From positions 1 to 64,000 of the forward strand of contig NZ_QBKU01000006.1 of NCBI RefSeq assembly GCF_003054325.1: a stretch of 64,000 nucleotides of DNA, given 5' to 3'. Made by a program: the position numbers and the translations under genes. Below the pieces are notes generated by a model, which made no database searches, had not been told where the DNA came from, and saw only the letters and a program-made list of their open reading frames with translations. This stretch comes from Sulfitobacter mediterraneus. GTDB lineage: Bacteria; Pseudomonadota; Alphaproteobacteria; Rhodobacterales; Rhodobacteraceae. Shown piece after piece: positions 18,060 through 27,217 of the stretch (positions within the stretch are counted from its first letter, which is position 1; each line of letters starts with the position of its first letter).

Positions 18060-19469
18060 ATGAACAGCAAGACATTCGATCTCATCATTCGCGGCGGCAC
18101 CATTGTAACGCCGCAGGGCATGCAACATTCTGACGTGGGCGTCACCGGCGGGCAGATCACCGCGGTCGCGCCGGATTTGCCCGACAATCAAGCCGAGGTA
18201 ATTGATGCAGGCGGCCATCTGGTCTTGCCGGGCGGCGTCGATACACACTGCCATATCGAGCAGATTTCTGGCGCAGGGCTGATGAATGCCGATACCTTTG
18301 AAACGGCAACGCGTTCCGCGGCCTTTGGCGGCACAACCACCGTGGTGTCTTTTGCCGCGCAGCATCCGGGACAGAAGATCAAACAGGTCGTGGCAGAGTA
18401 TGCTGCACTTGCCCAAAAGGGCGCGATGATTGATCACGCCTTCCATATGATTGTTGCCGATACGGCCAATGGCAATTTGACCGATGATCTGCCCAGGTTG
18501 ATCGCGCAAAACCACCGTTCAATCAAGATTTTCACCACCTATGACAAGGTTCGCCAAGACGACAAATCCATCCTCGATATTCTAGATCTGGCTGCTCGCG
18601 ATGGCGCATTGGTATGTTTTCACGCAGAGAACGACGGGCTGATCCGCAACATGACCGATAAACTGCTGGCGGAGGGCAAAACCGCACCGAAATACCACGC
18701 CGCGTCGCATCCGCGCGAAGCAGAAATCGAGGCAATTGACCGCATGTGCCGCTTTGCCAAATTCACTGGCGCACGGATCATGATCTTTCATGTTTCCACC
18801 CGCGAAGGGGCAGAGATCGTCCGCAAGGCCCGCGCCGAAGGTGTGAATGTGCAGGCAGAGACCTGCCCGCACTACCTGTTTATGACAGCGGACATTCTGG
18901 AGCAGGACAATCCGGCACGGTTCATGTGCTCTCCGCCGCAACGAACCACCGATGATCAGGATGCCCTTTGGGACGCCATTGCGGATGGCACGTTGTCACT
19001 TGTCACTTCCGATCATGCGCCCTACCGGACGGACGCCAGCGGCAAGTTCGCCAATGGGCGTGATGCCCCGTTCAACAAAATCGCCAACGGCATGCCCGGG
19101 CTCGAGACCCGTTTGCCACTTATGTTCAACGCCATGGTCACCCAAGGGCGCGGCGGGCCGGAAGCGTTTGCTCGCGTCACCGCAACAGCCCCCGCGCAGG
19201 CTTTCGGATTGCTGAACAAAGGCGCGATTGCACCGGGCTTTGATGCAGATATAGCAGTCTGGAACCCTGATTTGAGCCATACCTATGGCGCCAATGATCT
19301 TAAGGACAATGTCGGGTATAACCCGTTTGAAGGCACCACGGTGACAGGCATACCAGTGACTGTTCTGTCACGGGGGCAAGAGATTGTCCGCGACCGCGTA
19401 TTGCACAGCCTGCCCGGTCATGGCGCTTGGCAACCGATGACATGGCAGGGGAATCGGCGCGACACGTAA
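18060..19469 (+). CDS. hydA: Dihydropyrimidinase / D-hydantoinase family amidohydrolase
   Basis: Cyclic-amidohydrolase of 469 residues that opens dihydropyrimidine, hydantoin or similar cyclic ureide rings. The metal ligands are all visible: HxH in DTHCHIEQ, the carboxylated lysine Lys156 in SIKIFTTY, histidines in FHAEN and IFHVST, and the aspartate of SDHAPY. The overall order and the PPQRT segment fit dihydropyrimidinase rather than dihydroorotase or allantoinase. It is divergent from the GntR regulator and shares its operator motif with the racemase/amidohydrolase operon, so it is the likely ring-opening step. No N-carbamoyl amidohydrolase is seen nearby. It is convergent with the LacI gene, 3 bp apart. 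Confidence 0.88.
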   Translation: MNSKTFDLIIRGGTIVTPQGMQHSDVGVTGGQITAVAPDLPDNQAEVIDAGGHLVLPGGVDTHCHIEQISGAGLMNADTFETATRSAAFGGTTTVVSFAAQHPGQKIKQVVAEYAALAQKGAMIDHAFHMIVADTANGNLTDDLPRLIAQNHRSIKIFTTYDKVRQDDKSILDILDLAARDGALVCFHAENDGLIRNMTDKLLAEGKTAPKYHAASHPREAEIEAIDRMCRFAKFTGARIMIFHVSTREGAEIVRKARAEGVNVQAETCPHYLFMTADILEQDNPARFMCSPPQRTTDDQDALWDAIADGTLSLVTSDHAPYRTDASGKFANGRDAPFNKIANGMPGLETRLPLMFNAMVTQGRGGPEAFARVTATAPAQAFGLLNKGAIAPGFDADIAVWNPDLSHTYGANDLKDNVGYNPFEGTTVTGIPVTVLSRGQEIVRDRVLHSLPGHGAWQPMTWQGNRRDT

Positions 19470-19472
19470 GGG

Positions 19473-20486
19473 TCACCCTCCGCCTCGCATGGGCGCAAGA
19501 TGGGTATTTCGTGCAACAAACGAGGCCTCGAACGACCTCTTGTTAACGGGCTGTTCTTCGGGCCGGCAATCGGCAAGGCGGGCCGCCTCCTGTGCCAGCT
19601 CATCCACCTGCATTGCGATAGTGGACACGCCCCCGCCCAGCCAAGCATAGTAAGACGGATCGCCATACCCGACAAAACCTGCGCCCTCTACTGCACCTTG
19701 ATCTGCCTCCAGAAAAACGCTGAGCGCTCCGTTTGAAATTTCAAACCCGCCACAGACAATCGCCGTCACATTGCCCGCTTCCAACAATCGCGCCGCATTT
19801 CGTTGGCCGGTGCTAAAATCCGGGGCGCCTAGTGTGATCAAGCGCTCATCACTCGCAAGGCCCGCCGAGGCGAGCCCAGCTTCAAACGCCGCTCGTCGCG
19901 CCCGCCCCGAGGACAGCCGTTCATCCGCACCTATATAACCGATGGACCGATGCCCCAGTCCTGCCAAATGCTGCACAGCTTCGCCAATGGCCCTGTGGTC
20001 CTCAACCAGTATGGAGGACGCAGGTTGGCCCATGTCTTGTTCCCGGATCAGCTGGATCACATTCACCCCGTTGAGGTGAGCCGAGACATTCCGAACCGCG
20101 CCCGGCGCCGGCACGTGGATCACCGACATTGCCTGAACCTCGTGCAATCGCTCGAAGGCGCGCAGCTCGGTTTCGGGGTCATCATTCGTCAGATGGATGA
20201 TCAAATGCAATGAATGATCTTCGCAAGATTGCGCCAGCGTATTGGCAAAGCGGGCATAGAATTCATTGACGATATTGGGAAGCAGCAAGCCAACAATCTT
20301 TGTCCCGTCGCCGCGCATGGCCTTTGCCGCGGCGTTTTTCACATAGCCAACTTTGCGGGCATGATCCTGAACAGCTTTGCGGGTGTCGGGCCGCACATTC
20401 GGATGATCCGAAAGCGCCCGTGACACTGTCATATGTGAAATTCCCAGATCTCTGGCAATGGACTTGATGGTGACGCGATTGCTCAA
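19473..20486 (-). CDS. LacI-family transcriptional regulator
   Basis: Repressor of 337 residues. The N-terminal LacI helix-turn-helix is VTIKSIARDLGISHMTVSRA, with the hinge helix around residue 50. The rest is a periplasmic-binding-protein-like ligand domain with the dimer-type GGVSTIAMQVDELAQEA segment near the C-terminus. It is divergent from the sugar-oxidation operon starting at 20601. The 114-bp shared region contains a perfect 14-bp palindrome of the LacI-family kind (20566-20579). The likely effector is the sugar or sugar acid of that operon. Confidence 0.93.
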   Translation of the reverse strand: MSNRVTIKSIARDLGISHMTVSRALSDHPNVRPDTRKAVQDHARKVGYVKNAAAKAMRGDGTKIVGLLLPNIVNEFYARFANTLAQSCEDHSLHLIIHLTNDDPETELRAFERLHEVQAMSVIHVPAPGAVRNVSAHLNGVNVIQLIREQDMGQPASSILVEDHRAIGEAVQHLAGLGHRSIGYIGADERLSSGRARRAAFEAGLASAGLASDERLITLGAPDFSTGQRNAARLLEAGNVTAIVCGGFEISNGALSVFLEADQGAVEGAGFVGYGDPSYYAWLGGGVSTIAMQVDELAQEAARLADCRPEEQPVNKRSFEASFVARNTHLAPMRGGG

Positions 20487-20537
20487 GAAAGAATCCTATT
20501 GGTTTTGGCGCAGGTTAGCATTTCTGGTTTGGATGTG

Positions 20538-20579
20538 TTGACAAATATGTTGGCGTTATCGCATATGTTCACGTGAACA
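20538..20579 (+). promoter_or_regulatory. Promoter with LacI-type operator (palindrome 20566-20579)
   Basis: A consensus -35 box TTGACA is at 20538-20543. Seventeen bases later GCATAT (20561-20566) is a plausible -10. The perfect 14-bp palindrome TGTTCACGTGAACA follows directly at 20566-20579, where it would overlap the transcription start. A centred CG and dyad arms are usual for LacI-family operators. It is 21 bp upstream of the kinase start codon, so repression by the divergent LacI protein is the straightforward reading. Confidence 0.7.
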
Positions 20580-20600
20580 CGATGCAGGGAGGCAAAGCCC

Positions 20601-21614
20601 TTGGCAAGCGAATTTGAGAAAAGATGCGCGGAATTGCTGGTCGAGCTTGGCTTGATCAAAGCCGGGCAAAGCTGCACCGCAACGCCTTTGACCGGCGGTG
20701 TGGCCTCTGACATTGGCATGGTGGAATTTGAGGGCCGCAAAGTCTGTGCCAAGTTCGCTTTGGCCAAGTTGAAAGTTGCCGAAGACTGGTTCGCGCCAGT
20801 CCATCGCAACCGCGCCGAATACGAATGGCTGCGAGTCGCGTCAGGCATCGCGCCTGATGGCGCGGTAAAACTGTTTGGCCGCTCCGATGCGCTCAATGGT
20901 TTTGCCATGGAATTTCTGGATGGGGCTGACGTCTATCTTTGGAAAGACGCGCTGTTGGCAGGGCAGGCCCCGCAAGGCGAGGCCGCCGTGGTTGGCGATC
21001 TGGTGGGCCGCATTCACGCCGCTTCGACCCAAGAGGGTTTCGATACCGCGCCATTCCACAATGCCGACGATTTTCGCGCCCTGCGCATTGAGCCCTATTT
21101 GACCTTTACCGCAGGACGGCACCCGGATTGCCGCAGCGCCCTTCATGCGCTGGCGGATATGCTTTATTCGGCTGATCGCGTGCTGGTCCATGGTGACGTC
21201 AGCCCGAAAAATATCTTGCTTCGCGGCGGGCGTCCGGTGGTTCTGGATGCGGAATGTGCCACCCTTGGAGATGCAAGTTTTGATCCATCCTTCTGTCTCA
21301 ACCATCTGGTATTGAAATCCATTCACCTACCGCAAATGGCGGAGGTTTATTTGCAGGAAGCCAGCGCCTTTTGGCACAGCTATCGCGCCCATATCACATG
21401 GGAAGCGGAAAGCGCATTGGAACAGCGGATTTGCCGATTGCTGCCCGCGCTGATGCTGGGGCGGGTCGATGGTAAATCACCCGTCGAGTATTTGAATGCC
21501 GCCTCGCAAAGTTTGACCCGCGATCTGGCGCGATCTTTGGTTCTGGCGCCGCCAGCAACCTTGGCCGAGGTTTTCGGCACCATCCATCAGGCAATAAAGG
21601 ACACACAAGCGTGA
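20601..21614 (+). CDS. APH-fold small-molecule kinase
   Basis: Aminoglycoside-phosphotransferase-fold kinase of 337 residues. The catalytic loop is HGDVSPKN (His197, Asp199, Asn204) and the metal-binding aspartate is Asp216 in VLDAE. The N-lobe lysine is probably Lys50 in VCAKF. The start is a TTG, chosen because a strong GGGAGG ribosome site ends 8 bp before it. It is the first gene of the LacI-controlled operon. Its stop overlaps the GTG of the enolase-like gene, so the two are translationally coupled. The operon context argues for phosphorylation of a sugar acid or hydroxy acid rather than an antibiotic; the exact substrate is unknown. Confidence 0.85.
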   Translation: MASEFEKRCAELLVELGLIKAGQSCTATPLTGGVASDIGMVEFEGRKVCAKFALAKLKVAEDWFAPVHRNRAEYEWLRVASGIAPDGAVKLFGRSDALNGFAMEFLDGADVYLWKDALLAGQAPQGEAAVVGDLVGRIHAASTQEGFDTAPFHNADDFRALRIEPYLTFTAGRHPDCRSALHALADMLYSADRVLVHGDVSPKNILLRGGRPVVLDAECATLGDASFDPSFCLNHLVLKSIHLPQMAEVYLQEASAFWHSYRAHITWEAESALEQRICRLLPALMLGRVDGKSPVEYLNAASQSLTRDLARSLVLAPPATLAEVFGTIHQAIKDTQA

Positions 21615-22912
21615 GCGAAATTGCATCAATCCATGGAATGCGGGTCTGGGACTCGCGCGGTAATCCGACGATCGAGGTTGAAGTCGCCCTCGCAGACGGA
21701 TCGACAGGTCGGGCCATTGCGCCAGCCGGGGCGTCACGCGGCACCCGAGAGGCGGTCGACCTGCGCGATGGCGGGACGGCCCTGCGCGGGATGGGCGTTC
21801 AAAAGGCGTTAGACGGGATCGCAAGGCATGTCGCTCCTGCGTTGCGCGGACTGGATGGTTTGGACCAGGCTGCGGTTGATGCCGCGCTCATAGATGCGGA
21901 CGCCACTGCGCTGAAGGAAAACCTGGGCGGCAATGCGATGGTTGCGACCTCGCTGGCGGTGCTGCACGCCGCTGCCGATCATGCGGGCAAACCGCTTTGG
22001 CGGCATGTTGCGGACAGTTACGACTGCGCTCCCAAATTGCCATTGCCCGAAATCCAGATCTTTGGCGGCGGAGCCCATGCGGGCGGGCGCGTCGATATTC
22101 AAGACTTTATGATCATGGTGCCCGGCGCGGCCAGCTTTGACGAGGTGATGGAGATCACCAACGAGGTCTATTTTGCCGCTGGCGATATCATGGCCCAGCG
22201 CGGCAAACTTGCTGGCGTGGCAGACGAGGGCGGCTGGTGGCCGCAGTTTGACAGCAACGAAGAGGCGCTTGAGACGCTGGTCGCAGCCATTGAGAAAGCT
22301 GGCGAAAAACCGGGCGACCGCGTTGTGATCTCGCTGGATATCGCGGCGTCTGAGTTTGGCACCGACGGAAAATACCGTTTGTCACTCGAAGACCGGGATC
22401 TGGACAGCAGCGGCATGATCGACATGTTGGGCCGGTGGATCGACAGCTATCCGATTGCGTCCATCGAAGATCCGCTGGGCGAGGATGACCCCAAAGGCAT
22501 GGCCGAATTCACGCGTCGGTTTGGTGGCCGCGTGCAAATCATTGGCGATGATTATCTGGTGACAAATGCCGATCTGGTGCGCGAGGCAATCTCGCAGGGT
22601 GCGTGCAATGCCGCGCTGATCAAGGTCAATCAGGCCGGAACCGTGAGCGAATCCATTGCGTGTTTTGATGCAGCCGTGAAACAAGGATGGGGCGCAATCG
22701 TGTCTGCGCGTTCGGGCGAGACTGAGGATGTCTCAATCAGCCATCTGTCTACGGGGCTTGGCTGCGGTCAGCTTAAGGTCGGGTCGTTTACGCGCTCCGA
22801 ACGGATGGTAAAATGGAATGAATGCCTGCGGATCCAGCGTGATCTGGGCAAAGACAGCTTTGTTCAGGGGGCGCCTTTGGCGCAGACCTGGTGGGGCAAG
22901 CAAAAGAGCTAA
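21611..22912 (+). CDS. Enolase paralogue with altered active site
   Basis: Protein of 433 residues from the enolase (phosphopyruvate hydratase) family. Many key residues are kept: His156 in GAHA, the acid Glu of DEGGWWP, metal ligands in LDIAASEF, IEDP and GDDY, Lys338 in IKVNQAG, and a lysine in LKVGSFTRSER. Three positions differ from glycolytic enolase: the mobile loop reads PAGASRG instead of PSGASTG, the metal-near EF of IQEF is IQDF (Asp165), and the HRSGETED motif reads ARSGETED (Ala366). It starts at GTG overlapping the kinase stop. It is therefore probably not housekeeping enolase but a dehydratase acting on a phosphorylated acid made by the kinase. This is inference from substitutions and context. 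Confidence 0.85.
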   Translation: MSEIASIHGMRVWDSRGNPTIEVEVALADGSTGRAIAPAGASRGTREAVDLRDGGTALRGMGVQKALDGIARHVAPALRGLDGLDQAAVDAALIDADATALKENLGGNAMVATSLAVLHAAADHAGKPLWRHVADSYDCAPKLPLPEIQIFGGGAHAGGRVDIQDFMIMVPGAASFDEVMEITNEVYFAAGDIMAQRGKLAGVADEGGWWPQFDSNEEALETLVAAIEKAGEKPGDRVVISLDIAASEFGTDGKYRLSLEDRDLDSSGMIDMLGRWIDSYPIASIEDPLGEDDPKGMAEFTRRFGGRVQIIGDDYLVTNADLVREAISQGACNAALIKVNQAGTVSESIACFDAAVKQGWGAIVSARSGETEDVSISHLSTGLGCGQLKVGSFTRSERMVKWNECLRIQRDLGKDSFVQGAPLAQTWWGKQKS

Positions 22913-22922
22913 GGAACAGACT

Positions 22923-23765
22923 ATGAAATTTCTTCGATTGGGTGATGCTGGGCAGGAAGTGCCATGCGTATTGGACCAAAACGGTGTGGCCCGCGATATC
23001 CGCAGTGTTGCCGCAGATATCGGGCCGGATACGATTGATGGTTTGCAGGCCAAGCTGGCCAATGCCGATCTGACCGCGCTGCCCGAGGTCTCTTCGGACG
23101 GGGCGCGGGTCAGCAGCCCGATGTCCCAGCCGCGCAATATCTATTGCATCGGTTTGAACTACTCCGATCACGCAGCCGAGGCAGGTTTGCCCATTCCGGA
23201 TGAGCCGATCCTGTTTACCAAATCCTCCGGTACGTTCTGCGCCCCCAATGATCCGATCCTGCACAGCCCCAAAATGACCAAATTGGATTGGGAGGTTGAG
23301 CTGGGCATTGTGATTGGCAAATCCGCGCTGAACATCAGCAAGGCAGAGGCCAAGGATCACATTCTGGGCTATACGCTGGTCAATGATGTGTCCGAACGGG
23401 CCTGGCAGCAGGAACGCTCAGGCCAGTGGTCCAAAGGTAAATCCTTCCCCAATTTCTGCCCGACCGGCCCGATGATCGTAACCGGTGATGAGGTTGGCGA
23501 TGCCGCCGCACTGCCCATGTGGCTGGATGTGAATGGCCAACGGATGCAATCCGGCAATACAGACACGATGATCTTTGATTGCCAGACCATCGTCAGCTAC
23601 CTCAGCGAATTTTTGCGCCTTGAACCGGGTGATCTGATTTGCACCGGCACCCCTCCGGGTGTGGGCGCTGGCATGAAACCGCAGGTCTGGTTGAACTCCG
23701 GCGATGTGGTGCGCCTCGGCATTGATGGTTTGGGCGAACAAACCCAAACCGTTGTCGCTTTGTAA
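22923..23765 (+). CDS. FAH-family 2,4-diketo-3-deoxy sugar acid hydrolase
   Basis: Fumarylacetoacetate-hydrolase-family protein of 280 residues, the length of the LRA6 / diketo-deoxy-fuconate hydrolase group. The N-terminus MKFLRLGDAGQE and the motifs IGLNYSDHAAEAG (near residue 80), KLDWEVELGIVIG (metal Glu residues) and LICTGTPPGVG are typical. In the non-phosphorylative deoxy-sugar route such enzymes split a 2,4-diketo-3-deoxy acid into pyruvate and lactate or glycolate. It lies 10 bp after the enolase-like gene. A longer in-frame start reading into that gene is rejected. The assignment to this step is strengthened by the SDR at 28233-28985. Confidence 0.85.
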   Translation: MKFLRLGDAGQEVPCVLDQNGVARDIRSVAADIGPDTIDGLQAKLANADLTALPEVSSDGARVSSPMSQPRNIYCIGLNYSDHAAEAGLPIPDEPILFTKSSGTFCAPNDPILHSPKMTKLDWEVELGIVIGKSALNISKAEAKDHILGYTLVNDVSERAWQQERSGQWSKGKSFPNFCPTGPMIVTGDEVGDAAALPMWLDVNGQRMQSGNTDTMIFDCQTIVSYLSEFLRLEPGDLICTGTPPGVGAGMKPQVWLNSGDVVRLGIDGLGEQTQTVVAL

Positions 23766-23777
23766 GGCAGCCGTCCC

Positions 23778-25562
23778 ATGAAAAAGCTACGGTCACAGCA
23801 GTGGTTCGACAATCCAGACAACCCGTCTATGACCGCGCTTTATCTGGGCCACTACCTCAATTACGGGCTCACTCTTGAGGAGTTGCAATCGGGCAAACCG
23901 ATCATCGGCATCGCCCAGACCGGCAGCGATCTGAGCCCGTGCAACCGGCATCATATTGAACTGGCCAAGCGGGTGCGCGACGGGATCACGGCTGCGGGTG
24001 GTATCTGCCTTGAGTTCCCCGTGCACCCCATTCAGGAAACCGGCAAGCGCCCGACGGCGGCGCTTGACAGGAACCTCGCCTATCTGGGGCTGGTCGAAAG
24101 CCTTTATGGGTATCCGCTGGATGGCGTGGTGCTGACCATTGGTTGTGACAAAACCACGCCAGCGCTTCTTATGGCGGCGGCAACTGTTGATATTCCGTCC
24201 ATCGCTTTCTCTGTTGGGCCAATGTTGAATGGCTGGCATGACGGCAAACGATCCGGCACAGGTCAATCCATCTGGCTGGCCCGGAAGATGCTGGCGGCGG
24301 GTGAAATTGACGATGCTGAATTTATGAAGATGGCCACGGCATCAACCCCGTCCGTGGGGTTTTGCAACACCATGGGCACCGCCACCACGATGAATAGCCT
24401 GGCCGAGGCTTTGGGGATGCAATTGCCCGGCGCGGCGGCCATTCCTGCGCCCTACCGCGAACGCGGGCAGATGGCCTATCACACCGGCCAGCGCATTGTG
24501 GATATGGTGCGCGAGGATCTCAAACCCTCTGACGTGATGACCCGCGCGGCCTTCGAAAACGCGATTGTGGTCAATTCTGCCCTCGGCGGCAGCACAAACG
24601 CGCCGATCCACCTTAATGCAGTGGCCGCCCATCTGGATGTCCCGCTGAGCAATGATGACTGGCACAGTTTGGGCCACCACATTCCATTGCTGTGCAATGT
24701 GCAGCCCGCAGGTGAATACTTGGGCGAAGATTTCTATCGCGCCGGCGGGGTGCCTGCGGTTGTGAAGGAACTGCTGAACGCCGGCGTGCTACCGCATCCG
24801 GACGCCATGACGATCACGGGCAAGTCAATTGCCGAGATCTATGCCGATGCCAAAGTGCCAGAGCGAGACGTGATCCGCACTGTGGCCGATCCGATGAAAG
24901 AGGCGGCGGGTTTTCTGCATTTGTCGGGCAATCTGTTTGACAGCGCGATCATGAAAACATCCGTGATCTCGCCCGACTTTCGCAAAAGATATCTGTCTGA
25001 CCCCGATGATCCCGACGCCTTTGAGGGCCGCGCCATCGTGTTTGACGGACCAGAGGATTATCACGACCGGATCGATGACCCGGCTTTGCAGATCGACGCC
25101 GATTGCGTTCTGGTGATCCGCGGCGCGGGGCCCATCGGATACCCCGGCGGCGCAGAAGTGGTGAATATGCAGCCGCCCGCCGCCCTCATCCGCGCCGGAA
25201 TTTCAGAGCTGCCCACGCTTGGCGATGGCCGTCAATCCGGCACATCCGGCAGCCCATCCATTCTCAATGCCAGCCCCGAAGCCGCAGCAGGCGGTGGATT
25301 GGCCTTGCTGCAAACCGGTGATCGGGTTCGGATCGATCTAGGGCGGCGCAAGGTGAATGTGCTGATCTCCGATACTGAATTGGCGGCGCGCAAAGAGGCG
25401 CTGGAACAGGCTGGCGGCTATCAATACCCCGCCCATCAGACCCCATGGCAAGAAATCCAACGCGGCATGGTCGATCAACTGGACCGCGGCATGGTTTTGA
25501 AACCAGCGGTCAAATACCACGCCATCGCACAGCAAAATCAGGTTCCCCGTGACAACCATTGA
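23778..25562 (+). CDS. IlvD/EDD-family sugar acid dehydratase
   Basis: Dehydratase of 594 residues related to L-arabinonate, D-xylonate and L-fuconate-type dehydratases. Iron-sulfur cysteines are visible at Cys55 (DLSPCNRHH), Cys123 (IGCDKTTP) and Cys196 ([12 protein letters not shown]), the [2Fe-2S] sugar-acid pattern rather than the [4Fe-4S] type of biosynthetic IlvD. It removes water from an aldonate to give a 2-keto-3-deoxy acid. It lies 12 bp after the FAH gene and its last 14 bp overlap the next SDR. It is a paralogue of 56102-57814. The sugar acid cannot be named from sequence. Confidence 0.88.
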   Translation: MKKLRSQQWFDNPDNPSMTALYLGHYLNYGLTLEELQSGKPIIGIAQTGSDLSPCNRHHIELAKRVRDGITAAGGICLEFPVHPIQETGKRPTAALDRNLAYLGLVESLYGYPLDGVVLTIGCDKTTPALLMAAATVDIPSIAFSVGPMLNGWHDGKRSGTGQSIWLARKMLAAGEIDDAEFMKMATASTPSVGFCNTMGTATTMNSLAEALGMQLPGAAAIPAPYRERGQMAYHTGQRIVDMVREDLKPSDVMTRAAFENAIVVNSALGGSTNAPIHLNAVAAHLDVPLSNDDWHSLGHHIPLLCNVQPAGEYLGEDFYRAGGVPAVVKELLNAGVLPHPDAMTITGKSIAEIYADAKVPERDVIRTVADPMKEAAGFLHLSGNLFDSAIMKTSVISPDFRKRYLSDPDDPDAFEGRAIVFDGPEDYHDRIDDPALQIDADCVLVIRGAGPIGYPGGAEVVNMQPPAALIRAGISELPTLGDGRQSGTSGSPSILNASPEAAAGGGLALLQTGDRVRIDLGRRKVNVLISDTELAARKEALEQAGGYQYPAHQTPWQEIQRGMVDQLDRGMVLKPAVKYHAIAQQNQVPRDNH

Positions 25563-26346
25563 TGCCCCCCTCACCTCGGCCCGGCGGGCTTTTGCCGCCT
25601 ATCCAAGCCTGAAAGGCAAATGCGCCTTTGTGACCGGCGGCGCGACGGGCATTGGCGCCGCGATGGTGCAGGCCTACGCGGATCAGGGGGTCACTGTCGG
25701 CTTTATCGATATCGCTGAGCAGCAGGGTCAGCAGCTTTGCCAGCAGATCACCGAAACCGGGGGCACGGCGTGGTTTCGCCGGGTTGATGTCACCGACATC
25801 GCAGCGCTTCAGACCGCGATTTCAGAATTTTCGGATGCCGTGGGGCCAGTTGATATTCTGATCAACAACGTGGCCAACGACACCCGTCATGCAATGCAGG
25901 ATCTGACGCCCGAAGGGTGGAACCAATCCTTTGACGTGAACCTGCGACCAGCGTTCTTTGCCATTCAGGCCGTCGCAGAGACCATGATCGACCGCAAGCA
26001 GGGCAGCATCGTCAACTTTGGTTCGATCTCATGGAAGGCCAAAGTGGACAGCATGCCAGCCTATACAACGGCCAAGGCCGCCTTGCATGGGTTGACCCGT
26101 TCCTTTGTCAAACCGCTGGGCGCGGCGGGCGTGCGGATCAACACGGTGTTGCCCGGATGGGTGATGACCGACCGCCAAATCGCCTTGCATCTGGATGCAG
26201 AGGGCGAGGTGTTCTTGCAGGCCAATCAACCGCTTGCTGGTCGCATCACCCCGGAAGACGCGGCCGCAATGGCACTTTTCTTGTCTGCAGATGACAGCGC
26301 GATGTGCACAGGTCAGGAGTTCTCGGTCGATGGCGGATGGATCTGA
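25549..26346 (+). CDS. SDR sugar 1-dehydrogenase
   Basis: Classical SDR of 265 residues with GGATGIGA near residue 30, NNVAND near 105, catalytic Ser in FGSIS and an intact YTTAK. It resembles aldose 1-dehydrogenases (D-xylose / L-arabinose / D-galactose type), especially in NNVANDTRH and SISWK. It uses a GTG start inside the end of the dehydratase gene. It probably oxidises the imported aldose to its lactone, which the next gene's lactonase opens. Its relative at 57814-58581 performs the matching step in the galactoside island but lacks the active-site lysine. Confidence 0.87.
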   Translation: MTTIDAPLTSARRAFAAYPSLKGKCAFVTGGATGIGAAMVQAYADQGVTVGFIDIAEQQGQQLCQQITETGGTAWFRRVDVTDIAALQTAISEFSDAVGPVDILINNVANDTRHAMQDLTPEGWNQSFDVNLRPAFFAIQAVAETMIDRKQGSIVNFGSISWKAKVDSMPAYTTAKAALHGLTRSFVKPLGAAGVRINTVLPGWVMTDRQIALHLDAEGEVFLQANQPLAGRITPEDAAAMALFLSADDSAMCTGQEFSVDGGWI

Positions 26347-27206
26347 TGGCTGCAGGTGCAACAGCAGAGATATTTGACCAACGCCGCTGCCGCTTGGGCG
26401 AAGGTGTGTTTTGGCACCCGTTGCGGCAACAGCTTTTTTGGTTCGATATTCTGGGTCGAAAGTTGCACAGCAAACACAGCGGAAAACCGATCACCTGGGC
26501 GTTTGACGAACATGTCTCCGCCGCTGGCTGGATCGATCACGACACGATCCTGATCGCCAGTGAAACCCAGCTTTTTACCTTCAACCTGGAAACCGGCGCC
26601 CGGCAGCAGATGACCCTGCTGGAGGCTTCCAACCCGATCACCCGTTCCAACGATGGCCGCGCGGATCCGTTTGGCGGGTTCTGGATCGGAACCATGGGCA
26701 AGAATATCGAAGCGGGCGCAGGGGCAATCTACCGCTTTTACAAAGGTCAATTGTACCAGATTTTTGACCAGCTGACGATCCCGAACGCCATCTGTTTTGC
26801 ACCCGATGGCAAGGTTGCCTATTTCACGGACACCCTGACGCAGATCATCCACAAACAGCCCTTGGACAACGACGGCTGGCCACAAGGCAAACCACAGGTT
26901 TTTGCGGATCTTCGGGCCGAGGGTCTGTTCCCCGATGGGGCCGTTGTGGATGATACCGGACATCTGTGGAACGCCCAGTGGGGCGCATCGCGTGTGGCCC
27001 GCTATGCGCCTGACGGGTCTTTCGTCAGTGCGGTGGAATTTCCAGCACAGCAAATCAGCTGCCCCGCCTTTGGCGGATCTGGACTGGATCGGTTGTTTGC
27101 AACTTCAGCGGCGGATGGGCTGCCAGAGGATCAGGCGGATCAAGGCAAGACATTCGTCATCCAAACAACAATCAAAGGCCAGCAAGAGCATCAGGTCTTG
27201 CTATAG
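26346..27206 (+). CDS. SMP-30/gluconolactonase family lactonase
   Basis: Six-bladed beta-propeller lactonase of 286 residues. The metal-site Glu is in RLGEGVFWHP, the Asn in TRSNDGRADPFGGFWIGTMG and IPNAICFAPDG, and the Asp in FPDGAVVDDTG. The chosen ATG overlaps the SDR stop (TGATG); an ATG 9 bp upstream is equally open. It would hydrolyse the sugar lactone from the preceding dehydrogenase. It is clearly homologous along its whole length to the SMP-30 protein at 60081-60926. It is the last gene of the plus-strand operon, 11 bp from the convergent aldose epimerase. Confidence 0.88.
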   Translation: MAAGATAEIFDQRRCRLGEGVFWHPLRQQLFWFDILGRKLHSKHSGKPITWAFDEHVSAAGWIDHDTILIASETQLFTFNLETGARQQMTLLEASNPITRSNDGRADPFGGFWIGTMGKNIEAGAGAIYRFYKGQLYQIFDQLTIPNAICFAPDGKVAYFTDTLTQIIHKQPLDNDGWPQGKPQVFADLRAEGLFPDGAVVDDTGHLWNAQWGASRVARYAPDGSFVSAVEFPAQQISCPAFGGSGLDRLFATSAADGLPEDQADQGKTFVIQTTIKGQQEHQVLL

Positions 27207-27217
27207 CTTTCGGTCCA

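Noticed and set aside
20601..21614. Aminoglycoside resistance for the APH-fold kinase
   Set aside because: The fold is shared by many metabolite kinases; the gene is coupled to an enolase paralogue inside a LacI-controlled sugar operon, with no mobile resistance context.
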